Assembly (NCBI GenBank): GCA_018268435.1
Contig: JAFDWP010000196.1
Span: 1 to 36,831, forward strand
Length of the DNA: 36,831 nt
Origin: Actinomycetota bacterium
Lineage (GTDB): Bacteria > Actinomycetota > Actinomycetes > Actinomycetales > Microbacteriaceae
Direction: 5' to 3'
The notes beneath the pieces were generated by a model. It searched no databases, was not told the origin of the DNA, and saw only the letters and a list, made by a program, of their open reading frames with translations. This document shows, piece by piece, positions 15,044 to 22,602 of this stretch. The first letter of the stretch is position 1, and each line of letters starts with the position of its first letter. The position numbers and the translations under genes were made by a program.

Positions 15044-15706
15044 CTACTGCCAGCCGGGGGCGACGAGCCCGGTCTCGTAGGCGAGCACCACGAGGTGCAC
15101 CCGGTCGCGGGCGTGCAGCTTCGCCATGATCCGCGACACGTGCGTCTTCGCGGTGAGCGGGCTGAGGAAGAGCCGTGCCGCGATCTCGTCGTTCGTGAGG
15201 CCCTGCCCCACCAGACGCAGCACCTCGCGCTCCCGCTCCGTGATGCCGTCGAGCAGGCCCGGATCCGGCGCATCCCGCAGTCCGACAGTGAGCCGCTCCA
15301 GCAGCCTGCGGGTCACACCGGGGGAGAGCAGCGCCTCGCCCGCCGCGACGACCCGCACGGCGCGCACGAGATCGGCGGGCTCGGTGTCCTTCACGAGGAA
15401 GCCGGCGGCCCCGGCGCGCACCGCGCGCACCACGTACTCGTCGAGCTCGAACGTCGTCACGATCACGACGTGCACTGCGGCGAGGGCCGGATCCGCCGCG
15501 ATCTGCTCGGTCGCCCACAGCCCATCGCCGTCCGGCATGCGGATGTCCATCAGCACCACGTCCACGGGCGTGCGGCGGATCGCGTCCAGGAGCTCGCGTC
15601 CGCCCGCGGCCTCCACGGCCACCTCGATGCCGTCCTCCGCGTCCAGCAGCGCACGGAAGCCCGCCCGCACCAGGAGCTGGTCGTCGGCCAGCGCGACCCG
15701 GATCAT
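15044..15706 (-). CDS. NarL/FixJ-type response regulator
   Basis: A 220-aa two-component regulator. The receiver domain (residues 1-120) has the acidic pocket Asp8-Asp9, the phosphorylation site Asp54 in VVLMDIRMPDGDG, and Lys in FLVKDTEPADL. A LuxR-type HTH follows (ITEREREVLRLVGQGLTNDE, then the recognition helix LSPLTAKTHVSRIMAKL). The ATG at 15706 overlaps the kinase stop as ATGA, so it pairs with the kinase next to it. Its targets cannot be told from the sequence. Confidence 0.92.
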   Translation of the reverse strand: MIRVALADDQLLVRAGFRALLDAEDGIEVAVEAAGGRELLDAIRRTPVDVVLMDIRMPDGDGLWATEQIAADPALAAVHVVIVTTFELDEYVVRAVRAGAAGFLVKDTEPADLVRAVRVVAAGEALLSPGVTRRLLERLTVGLRDAPDPGLLDGITEREREVLRLVGQGLTNDEIAARLFLSPLTAKTHVSRIMAKLHARDRVHLVVLAYETGLVAPGWQ

Positions 15707-16917
15707 GCGACCCTCCCCCACGGCAGCGTCGCGACCACGCACGCGCCGCCGTCTGCGCCGTCGCGGATCTCGACGGTCCCGCCGAGCAGCGCCGCGCGCT
15801 CCCGCATGCCGAGCACGCCGCCGTGCCCGGATGCGACGGGATCCGCCCCGCCGAGCCCACGCCCATCATCCGCCACGGTCACGACGAGCATCGGATCCGG
15901 CTCGTCGCGCCGCTCCAGGACCACGCGCACGTGGCCGGCCTGCGCATGGCGCACCGCGTTGGTGAGCGCCTCCTGCACGATCCGGTAGGCGGCGAACTGC
16001 GCGGCGCGGCTGGGCGCCACACCGGGCAGGCGGTCGTCCAGCACGATGTCCAGGTCGGGGCTGGTGAGGCCCGCAACGAGGCGGGGCAGCTCCGCGAGCT
16101 CGGCCTGCGGCACGAGCGGCGCCTCGCCGTCGCGGAGCACGCCGAGCACGCCGCGCACCTCCTCCAGCGCGAGCTTGGAGGTGTCCTTCACGTTCTGCAG
16201 CGCCGCGCGCGCCTGCTCGGGGTCGCGGTCGAACAGGTGCAGCCCGACGCTCGCCTGCACGTTCATCTGCGACAGGGCGTGCCCGAGCACGTCGTGCAGC
16301 TCGCGGGCGATGCGCACCCGCTCGTGCTCCTCGGCGCTGCGCCGACGGCGCTGGGCATCGGCCCGCACGGCGGCCGACCGCGCACTGCGCGTCCGCACGA
16401 AGGCGCCGACGGCGAAGCTCGCCGCGAGGGCCGCCGTGGCGGCCACGATGAGGCCCGGATGCCACACCCGGCCGATACTCACGCCGATCAGGATCGCCGC
16501 GGCCCAGCCGGTCGCGACGGAGACGGCCGCCCAGATCATGGCGCCGCGCGCGACGGCGATCGCGATCGCGAAGGCCAGCGCGAGGTACGGCGGCCCGTAG
16601 ACCGGTGCGGTGAGCACGTCCAGCAGCGCCAGCGCGGAGACGACGGCCACCGTCGGACCGGGGAAGCGGCGGGCGGCGAACAGCGCCAGCGGACCGGCGA
16701 CGGCCAGCACGAGGTGCAGGCCGATCCGCCAGTGCTGCCCGTGCAGCCCGGCGTGCGCGGCGATCCAGGCGTTCGCCGGCAGCTGCACGAGCAGGCTCAG
16801 CACGACCGGCACGATCAGCAGCATGCGCTGCGGCGATCCGACCGGGATCCGGCCGGTGTCCGGGCCGAACCAGGCCGTCGACATCCCCTCGGCGCTGTCG
16901 TGCGGCTGTTCCGACAT
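15703..16917 (-). CDS. sensor histidine kinase, HisKA_3 family
   Basis: A 404-aa sensor kinase. The N-terminal half has about five or six hydrophobic helices (residues about 32-175) with almost no external loop, so it probably senses a membrane signal. The dimerisation box ERVRIARELHDVLGHALSQMN places the phosphorylated His at 208. The ATPase part has an N-box (IVQEALTNAVRHA) and a G-box (VADDGRGLGG). It is the first gene of the kinase-regulator pair. TAGCAT lies 6 nt before the ATG. Confidence 0.92.
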   Translation of the reverse strand: MSEQPHDSAEGMSTAWFGPDTGRIPVGSPQRMLLIVPVVLSLLVQLPANAWIAAHAGLHGQHWRIGLHLVLAVAGPLALFAARRFPGPTVAVVSALALLDVLTAPVYGPPYLALAFAIAIAVARGAMIWAAVSVATGWAAAILIGVSIGRVWHPGLIVAATAALAASFAVGAFVRTRSARSAAVRADAQRRRRSAEEHERVRIARELHDVLGHALSQMNVQASVGLHLFDRDPEQARAALQNVKDTSKLALEEVRGVLGVLRDGEAPLVPQAELAELPRLVAGLTSPDLDIVLDDRLPGVAPSRAAQFAAYRIVQEALTNAVRHAQAGHVRVVLERRDEPDPMLVVTVADDGRGLGGADPVASGHGGVLGMRERAALLGGTVEIRDGADGGACVVATLPWGRVA

Positions 16918-17059
16918 CCTTCGATGCTAATCTCGTCCGCCCTGCGCCGGATCCTCCTCCGGGGGACGTGCGGCGTACTCCGCCGGGTGCAGGACGCGCC
17001 GCGGATGTCGCACCCGTAGGCGGTCGTGGCGCGGCGTGCCCGTGGATACGCTGACCGGC
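16918..17059. promoter_or_regulatory. divergent promoters for the kinase and the esterase
   Basis: On the minus strand TAGCAT (16924-16929) stands 6 nt from the kinase ATG. On the plus strand TACGCT (17047-17052) stands 7 nt from the esterase ATG. Both fit the actinobacterial TAnnnT -10 box placed for a leaderless mRNA. No further operator was recognised. Confidence 0.45.
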
Positions 17060-18043
17060 ATGTCCGCTCGCCGTGTCGTGATCGTGCTCGCCGCCATCGC
17101 CGTCGTCGTTGCCCTCGGCGGTGCCGCGGCGGTCGCCGTGCTCGTGCGCCCCGTCGGCGCCGGGGCCTCCCCGACGCCGTTCCCGGCCGGGTCCTCCGCC
17201 CCGGCTACCCCGCCCGGCTCGACCGGCTCCCAGGAGTTCACGCTCACCTCCGGCGGCGTGCAGCGCACCTACCGCGTGCACACCCCCACGGGCCTTCCGG
17301 CGCAGGCGCCGCTCGTGGTCATGCTGCACGGCGGCGGCGGCAGCGGCGCGGTCGCGGAGCAGTACTACGGCTGGGACCAGGAGGCCGACCGGGAGGGGTT
17401 CGTCGTCGCCTACCCCGACGGGCTCGGCGATGCCGTGCCGGCCTGGAACACCGAGGGCGGATGCTGCGGCTATCCGGCCCGCGAGGACATCGACGACGTC
17501 GGTTTCATCCAGGACATGGTCGCCGCGATCGGATCCCGAACCCCCCTCGACCCCCGGCGCATCTACGCCGCCGGCATCAGCAACGGCGGGATGATGGCGT
17601 ACACCCTGGCCTGCCGCACCGATCTGTTCGCGGCGATCGGCCCCGACTCGGCCACGCAGCTCGGCTCCTGCGACGACCCCGAGCCGGCCTCGGTCATCCA
17701 CATCCACGGATTGCAGGACACGACGATCCCCTTCGCCGGAGGCACGGGAACGGGGCCTGCCGCGATCGACGGCCCTCCGGTGCCCACGGTGATCGATCAG
17801 TGGCGCGCGACGGATCGATGCGCCCCCGCGACCGAGACGACGGCCGGCGTGGTCACGACCTCGGTCAGCGCCTGCGCGGACGGTCGCGCCGTCGAACTCA
17901 TCACCATCGCCGACGGAGGCCACGGCTGGCCCGGGTCACCCGTCAAGGCGGGGCGCTCCACGGTCGGCGGCAATCAGCCGTCGCAGGCGCTCGACGCGAC
18001 CGACACGATGTGGCGGTTCTTCGCCGCGCACCCGAAGCCGTGA
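17060..18043 (+). CDS. secreted LpqC-like esterase (PHB depolymerase family)
   Basis: A 327-aa alpha/beta-hydrolase. A hydrophobic segment at residues about 5-30 forms a signal anchor, and a Pro/Ser/Thr-rich stretch follows. The mature part has LVVMLHGGGGSG for the oxyanion site, the nucleophile in YAAGISNGGMM, the acid in HIHGLQDTTIPF and the base in ADGGHGWPGS, so the catalytic triad is complete. This matches the LpqC/feruloyl-esterase-like branch that cleaves extracellular esters. The ATG at 17060 is preferred to a GTG at 17036 because a TAnnnT box stands 7 nt upstream. A link to releasing aromatic acids is conceivable, but the gene is not in the lig operon. Confidence 0.82.
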   Translation: MSARRVVIVLAAIAVVVALGGAAAVAVLVRPVGAGASPTPFPAGSSAPATPPGSTGSQEFTLTSGGVQRTYRVHTPTGLPAQAPLVVMLHGGGGSGAVAEQYYGWDQEADREGFVVAYPDGLGDAVPAWNTEGGCCGYPAREDIDDVGFIQDMVAAIGSRTPLDPRRIYAAGISNGGMMAYTLACRTDLFAAIGPDSATQLGSCDDPEPASVIHIHGLQDTTIPFAGGTGTGPAAIDGPPVPTVIDQWRATDRCAPATETTAGVVTTSVSACADGRAVELITIADGGHGWPGSPVKAGRSTVGGNQPSQALDATDTMWRFFAAHPKP

Positions 18044-18069
18044 GGTCGGGGCGAGGACGACCTGGGGAC

Positions 18070-18261
18070 TCAGTTCTCCCAGGAGCGGCTGCGCTTGGTG
18101 GCGCCGCCCGGCTCGCGCATCATGTACGCGAGGGCGAGGCTGATCGCCAGGATGCCCGCGACGAAGACGGGACCCTGCCATGCGGGCAGGCCGGGAGCGA
18201 TGCCCAGCAGCACGAATCCGCCGAGGAACAGAATTCCGAACACGATGTAGTGAAGGATCAC
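18070..18261 (-). CDS. small two-helix membrane protein
   Basis: A 63-aa protein. Two hydrophobic helices (about 2-22 and 29-46) are joined by a short PGLPAWQ turn, and the tail is basic (MMREPGGATKRSRSWEN). The start is a GTG at 18261 supported by an ideal AGGAGG 7 nt upstream on the coding strand. It has no recognised family motif and no operon partner; it is convergent with the esterase across 26 bp that contain a short AGGTCG/CGACCT inverted repeat. Confidence 0.75.
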   Translation of the reverse strand: MILHYIVFGILFLGGFVLLGIAPGLPAWQGPVFVAGILAISLALAYMMREPGGATKRSRSWEN

Positions 18262-18360
18262 CGGGCAACCTCCTGTTGAGCCTCTCGAGTCTATCGCGCC
18301 CCGCCGCGCGCCCTCGACCCGACCTTCCGCAGCCCCCTGACCGATGTCGGCCCCCGCGGC

Positions 18361-18366
18361 TACGCT
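18361..18366 (+). promoter_or_regulatory. -10 box of a leaderless promoter for the RidA-like gene
   Basis: TACGCT lies 6 nt before the ATG at 18373, and no purine-rich ribosome binding site precedes the start. This fits a leaderless transcript. Confidence 0.45.
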
Positions 18367-18372
18367 CCGACC

Positions 18373-18771
18373 ATGAGCATCTCCTATCCCTCCGTGCCGG
18401 GGCTGGTGCACAGCCCGGGCTTCAGCCACGTCGCCGTGATCCCGCCCGGATCCACGCTGATCCACGTGGGCGGCCAGAACGGCGTGGACGCCTCGGGGGC
18501 GATCGTCTCCGACGACGTGGCCGCGCAGTCCGCCCGGGCGCTGGAGAACGCCGAGGCCGCCCTCGCGGCGGCGGGGGCGACCCTCGCCGACGTCGTCGGG
18601 TGGACCGTGCTGATCCACCAGGACGCGGATCTCCGCGCCGCCTACGGGGCGGTCGGCCCGCGGCTGGCCCGGGAGGGGGCGCCGCCCCTCGTCACCGCGG
18701 CCCGTGTCGTGGGCCTGGGCGTGCCCGGGGCGCTCATCGAGATCGGCGCGATCGCGGCCCTCACGCCCTGA
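18373..18771 (+). CDS. RidA/YjgF-family protein lacking the catalytic arginine
   Basis: A 132-aa protein of the trimeric YjgF/YER057c/UK114 fold. IHVGGQNGVDASGAIV and the terminal GALIEIGAIAAL match the family. In true RidA deaminases an Arg in a PARS/T motif binds the imine or enamine carboxylate. Here the same place reads PPLVTAARV, and the aligned residue is Thr. It therefore belongs with the Rid subgroups that lack RidA activity, whose roles are less clear. It is a single gene, 99 bp before the ABC transporter gene. Confidence 0.82.
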   Translation: MSISYPSVPGLVHSPGFSHVAVIPPGSTLIHVGGQNGVDASGAIVSDDVAAQSARALENAEAALAAAGATLADVVGWTVLIHQDADLRAAYGAVGPRLAREGAPPLVTAARVVGLGVPGALIEIGAIAALTP

Positions 18772-18780
18772 CCCGCACGC

Positions 18781-18811
18781 ATGACGGATGTCATGGCCGA
18801 TCCATGACATC
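18781..18811 (+). promoter_or_regulatory. operator candidate for the DesR-like regulator
   Basis: GATGTCATGG-CCGAT-CCATGACATC (18787-18811) is a perfect 10-bp inverted repeat. It overlaps a second palindrome, ATGAC-GGAT-GTCAT (18781-18794), so three GTCAT/ATGAC half-sites are stacked. The centre lies about 44 bp before the -10-like CAGACT (18841-18846), where an activator would touch the polymerase. DesR-type regulators bind TCAT/ATGA inverted repeats, and such a regulator is encoded at the end of this operon. Confidence 0.65.
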
Positions 18812-18853
18812 GTTCATCGCGCACGGCGCGCGGTGCGGAGCAGACTGGACGAC

Positions 18854-18874
18854 ATGAACGAGGCGACATCATGA
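18854..18874 (+). CDS. six-codon leader ORF overlapping the ABC ATPase start
   Basis: ATG AAC GAG GCG ACA TCA TGA reads MNEATS. Its ATG stands 7 nt after CAGACT, so it may be translated from a leaderless mRNA. Its stop overlaps the ABC start as ATGA. The GAGG inside it can also serve as the ribosome binding site of the ABC gene. Coupled translation is plausible but unproven; it could be chance. Confidence 0.35.
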   Translation: MNEATS

Positions 18875-19821
18875 GCGAAATCCGGACGGCTCCGTCCGTC
18901 TCCCGCAGCCCCTCCGGGTCACCGGCCGCGATCGCCGCACACGGTCTCACGAAGCGCTTCCGCGGCTTCACCGCCGTCGACGGCGTGGACATCGAGGTCG
19001 CGCAGGGCGAGGTGGTCGCGTTCCTCGGCCCGAACGGCGCCGGCAAGACCACCACGATCGACATGCTGCTCGGGCTCTCCCAGCCCGACGGCGGCGAGGT
19101 GTCGCTGTTCGGGCTCTCCCCCCGGCAGGCGATCGGACGCGGCCTGGTCTCGGCGGTCATGCAGACCGGCGGCCTGCTCAGCGATGTCACGGTCCGCGAC
19201 ACCATGAAGCTCACCGCATCGCTGTTCACGCACACCACGAGCATCGACGCGGCCCTGGAGCGCGCCGGCATCGCTGACATCGCAGACCGCAAGGTGCAGA
19301 AGTGCTCCGGCGGCCAGCAGCAGCGCCTGCGCTTCGCCATGGCGCTGGTATCGGATCCGGGGCTCATCGTGCTGGACGAGCCGACCACCGGCATGGACGT
19401 GGAGGGCCGGCACTCGTTCTGGCAGGCGATCCACGCCGACGCGCAGCGCGGACGCACGGTGCTGTTCGCCACGCACTATCTCGAAGAGGCCGACCAGTAC
19501 GCCGACCGGATCGTCCTGATCCGCAAGGGGCAGATCGTCGCCGACGGCACCACCGCCGAGATCAAGGCGATGGCCACCGGCCGCACCGTCGAGGCCGACT
19601 GGGACGAGGCGAGCGGATCCGCACAGGCCGAGATCGCCGCGCTCCCCGGCGTCGAATCCGTCGAGGTGCGCGGCCCGCGCATCATCATCCGCGCGAACGA
19701 CTCCGACGCGGTCGCGCGCCACCTGTTCACCCGCACGAGCGCGCACGACGTCACCATCACCAGCCAGAACCTGGAGCAGGCGTTCCTGCGGCTCACGGGC
19801 GACGACACGGAAGGGGAATGA
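18871..19821 (+). CDS. ABC transporter ATP-binding protein, drug/lipid exporter type
   Basis: A 316-aa ATPase. It has Walker A (GPNGAGKTTT), a Q-loop (VMQTGGLLSD), signature (CSGGQQQR), Walker B (LIVLDEPTTGMD) and the switch His (ATHYLEEAD). A C-terminal extension from about residue 225 is typical of DrrA/CcmA-like exporters. It is the first gene of a four-gene operon with a permease, a DesK-like kinase and a DesR-like regulator. Similar sets, such as the Bacillus linearmycin system, sense and remove membrane-active compounds. The substrate here is unknown. Confidence 0.93.
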   Translation: MSEIRTAPSVSRSPSGSPAAIAAHGLTKRFRGFTAVDGVDIEVAQGEVVAFLGPNGAGKTTTIDMLLGLSQPDGGEVSLFGLSPRQAIGRGLVSAVMQTGGLLSDVTVRDTMKLTASLFTHTTSIDAALERAGIADIADRKVQKCSGGQQQRLRFAMALVSDPGLIVLDEPTTGMDVEGRHSFWQAIHADAQRGRTVLFATHYLEEADQYADRIVLIRKGQIVADGTTAEIKAMATGRTVEADWDEASGSAQAEIAALPGVESVEVRGPRIIIRANDSDAVARHLFTRTSAHDVTITSQNLEQAFLRLTGDDTEGE

Positions 19822-20642
19822 CCATGACCACCGCCGCTGAGCGCCTGGACCGGATCGATCCGAGCTCCCGTCGCGTGCCGCCGATGGGCGGTTTCAGCCT
19901 CACCTTCCTCGGCGTCGAGCTGAAGCGCCTGTTCCGCAACTCCAGCGTGGTCGTGTTCACGCTGATCTTCCCCATCGCGATGCTCGTGATGATCGGACTG
20001 CCCAACAAGGGCACATCGATCTCGAACGTGCCGGTGAGCCAGGGCGGCATGTCGGCCGCCGTCCCGATCATGATCTCGATGGCCGTGTACGGCGCGATGG
20101 TCGCGAGCACCATGACCGGAGTCTCGGTGGCCGCCGAGCGCGCGCAGGGCTGGAGCCGCCAGCTGCGCCTGACGCCGCTGAACCCGGTCGTCTACATCCT
20201 GGTCAAGATCGTCTGCGGCCTCGTGCTCGGCGGGATCGCCGTGCTCGTGACGCTGCTCGTCGGCGCCGCCCTCGGCATCACCGCCCCGCTCGGGAACCTG
20301 ATCCCCGCCGGTGTGCTCGCCTGGCTGAGCTCGCTCATGCTGACCAGCCTCGGTCTCGCCGTCGGCTACGCCTTCCCCGCGCAGAACGCGATGCGCTACC
20401 TCGGTCCGATCCTGCCGATCCTGAGCTTCATGGGCGGACTGTTCATCCCGCTCGCGATCATGCCCGAGGCCGTGCAGATCGGAGCCCGGTTCACGCCGCT
20501 CTGGGGCATCGCGGAGCTCTCCCAGGCGGCGGTCATCGGCGCCGAGCCGAACGGCTGGGCCGTGCCCAACCTGATCGTGTGGTTCCTCGTCTTCACGGGG
20601 CTCGCGGTGCTCATGTTCCGCCGGGACACCAAGCGCGTCTGA
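19818..20642 (+). CDS. ABC-2 type transporter permease
   Basis: A 274-aa permease with about six membrane helices, beginning near residue 41 (VVVFTLIFPIAMLVMIGL). The conserved ABC-2 segment AERAQGWSRQLRLTPL lies between helices 2 and 3. The ATG at 19818 overlaps the ATPase stop as ATGA; a second ATG six bases later is less likely. It forms the membrane pore for the ATPase next to it. Only one permease gene is present, so it should act as a homodimer. Confidence 0.92.
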   Translation: MTMTTAAERLDRIDPSSRRVPPMGGFSLTFLGVELKRLFRNSSVVVFTLIFPIAMLVMIGLPNKGTSISNVPVSQGGMSAAVPIMISMAVYGAMVASTMTGVSVAAERAQGWSRQLRLTPLNPVVYILVKIVCGLVLGGIAVLVTLLVGAALGITAPLGNLIPAGVLAWLSSLMLTSLGLAVGYAFPAQNAMRYLGPILPILSFMGGLFIPLAIMPEAVQIGARFTPLWGIAELSQAAVIGAEPNGWAVPNLIVWFLVFTGLAVLMFRRDTKRV

Positions 20643-20643
20643 C

Positions 20644-21900
20644 GTGACGGACGACCTCGGCGACGCGCAGGGCATGACGGCCTCGGCCGGACGCCCTGCG
20701 CGTCGCGCCGGCGTCCGCGCCTTCCTGTCCCGGGTCGGCATCCGCGAGGGCGGCTTCCTGGACGCGCCCTCGCTGGACGGCGTCACCGGCTGGCCGCGGC
20801 TCCGGCTCACGCTGGGGGCGCCCGGCGCGAAGCGCTGGTATCCGGGCGCGCTGATCAGCCAGGCGTTCATCATCGGCTTCATCCTGGTGCCGATCCTCAC
20901 CGAGCTGCCGCCGCCGGGATCCTGGTTCTGGGGCCTCGGCGTGGTCGTGTACGGCGCGCTGTTCACGATCGCCTTCCCCGTGGCGATGGCGCTGCCCGCA
21001 CGCTGGCGCTGGGCTCCCCCGGCCGGGCTCCTGCTGCTGTCGCTGCCGTTCATCGTCGTGCTCGGCCCCGATCTCTCCGGCCTGTGGACGTACGTGGCCG
21101 TGTCTGCGGCGCTGTGCTTCGGCGGCGACCGCCGCGCTCTGCTCGCGGTCGTCGGACTGGCGGCGGTCGCGTTCGTGATCAACATCATCGACGGCGGACT
21201 GCAGCCGACCAGCACCCCGCCGTGGACGATGCCGCTGATCATCCTCTCCATCGGCACGCTGATGGCCGCGTTCACCCGCAACCTGGAGACCCTCGCCGAG
21301 CTCCGGCGCACGCAGAAGGAGCTCGCCGTCGTGGCCGTCGAGGAGGAGCGCAACCGGGTCGCGCGCGACATGCACGACATCCTCGGGCACTCCCTCTCGG
21401 CGATCGCCCTGAAGGCGGACCTCGCGGCGAAGCTGTCCGAACGGGATCCGGCCGCGGCCTCGGCCGAGATCCACGAGGTGCAGACCCTGGCCCGCGCCAC
21501 GCTCAGCGACATGCGCGCCGTCGTCTCCGGCTATCGCCAGGTGCGCATCGCGAGCGAGCTCGCCTCGCTGCGCACCCTGCTGCCCGCCGCGGGGATCACC
21601 GCCCACCTGCCCCCCACCACCGACGAGGTGCCGGAGCGCAACCGCGAGCTGTTCGGCTGGGCCCTGCGCGAGGCCGCCACGAACGTGGTCCGGCACTCCC
21701 GGGCGACGAACTGCTGGGTGGCGCTCTCCCCGGGCCGCATCACGGTCGAGGACGACGGCGTCGGGCCCGCCGCACCACCCGCCCAGGAGCCGACCGGCAC
21801 GGGTCTGCACGGGCTCGCCGAACGGGCCGCCGACGCCGGCGGCGCGCTCACGATCGGCCGCTCCCGTCACGGCGGGTTCCTGCTGGAGGTCACCGCATGA
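20644..21900 (+). CDS. DesK-like sensor histidine kinase
   Basis: A 418-aa kinase. About five membrane helices span residues 68-210 and are followed by a helical linker. The box NRVARDMHDILGHSLSAIALK puts the phosphorylated His at 244; the HD-x-LGHSL form is the DesK mark. The ATPase N-box (LREAATNVVRHS) and G-box (VEDDGVGPAA) are present. The GTG start at 20644 is one base beyond the permease stop. It probably senses lipid-phase stress caused by the transporter's substrate. Confidence 0.92.
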   Translation: MTDDLGDAQGMTASAGRPARRAGVRAFLSRVGIREGGFLDAPSLDGVTGWPRLRLTLGAPGAKRWYPGALISQAFIIGFILVPILTELPPPGSWFWGLGVVVYGALFTIAFPVAMALPARWRWAPPAGLLLLSLPFIVVLGPDLSGLWTYVAVSAALCFGGDRRALLAVVGLAAVAFVINIIDGGLQPTSTPPWTMPLIILSIGTLMAAFTRNLETLAELRRTQKELAVVAVEEERNRVARDMHDILGHSLSAIALKADLAAKLSERDPAAASAEIHEVQTLARATLSDMRAVVSGYRQVRIASELASLRTLLPAAGITAHLPPTTDEVPERNRELFGWALREAATNVVRHSRATNCWVALSPGRITVEDDGVGPAAPPAQEPTGTGLHGLAERAADAGGALTIGRSRHGGFLLEVTA

Positions 21901-22547
21901 CGATCGACGCCTCGGCCTCCGCGTCGGCCTCGGCCGAGCGGATCCGGATCCTGCTCGCCGACGACCAGGCGCTCGTGCGCGGAGCGCTCGCGACGCTGCT
22001 CGGACTCGAGGACGACCTCGCCGTGATCGCGCAGGTCGGCCGCGGGGACGAGGTGCTGCCCGCCGCGGAGCAGCACCGCCCGGACATCGCGCTGCTCGAC
22101 GTGGAGATGCCCGGCATCGACGGGCTCACCGCCGCCGCTCGGCTGCGCCAGGCCCTGCCCGGAGTACGCATCGTGATCGTGACGACGTTCGGCCGGGCCG
22201 GCTATCTGTCCCGCGCCCTCGCCGCGGGCGTGACCGGGTACGTGGTGAAGGACACCCCGGCCTCCGAACTCGCCGACGTCGTGCGTCGGGTGATGCGCGG
22301 CGAGACGGTGATCGACGCCGCTCTCGCGACCGATGCGCTGACGGCCGGCCCGTCGCCGCTGACCCCCCGCGAGACCGAGGTGCTCCTCGCCGCGCGCGAC
22401 GGCGGCACGATCGCGGATGTGGCCCGCGCCCTGCACCTCTCCGAGGGGACCACGAGGAACCACCTGTCCTCGGCGATGCAGAAGCTCGAGGCCCGGACCC
22501 GCGCCGATGCGGCGCGGATCGCCCAGGAGCGCGGCTGGCTGCTGTGA
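21897..22547 (+). CDS. DesR-like response regulator
   Basis: A 216-aa regulator. After a short Ala-Ser repeat (ASASASASA, residues 5-13) the receiver has Asp22-Asp23, the phospho-acceptor Asp68 in IALLDVEMPGIDG, and Lys in YVVKDTPASEL. The HTH (LTPRETEVLLAARDGGTIAD, then LSEGTTRNHLSSAMQKL) is the DesR type. The ATG overlaps the kinase stop as ATGA. The palindrome at 18781-18811 is the likely target, giving autoregulation of the operon. Confidence 0.93.
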   Translation: MTIDASASASASAERIRILLADDQALVRGALATLLGLEDDLAVIAQVGRGDEVLPAAEQHRPDIALLDVEMPGIDGLTAAARLRQALPGVRIVIVTTFGRAGYLSRALAAGVTGYVVKDTPASELADVVRRVMRGETVIDAALATDALTAGPSPLTPRETEVLLAARDGGTIADVARALHLSEGTTRNHLSSAMQKLEARTRADAARIAQERGWLL

Positions 22548-22589
22548 CCCGGACCGGCCGGTGTTCAGGTGCGGGGCGCAGGCATCCCC

Positions 22590-22595
22590 TACACT
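22590..22595 (+). promoter_or_regulatory. -10 box of a leaderless promoter for the deacetylase
   Basis: TACACT stands 7 nt before the ATG at 22603, with no ribosome binding site between. The 55-bp gap to the previous operon is enough for a separate promoter. Confidence 0.45.
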
Positions 22596-22602
22596 CGGCA
22601 CC

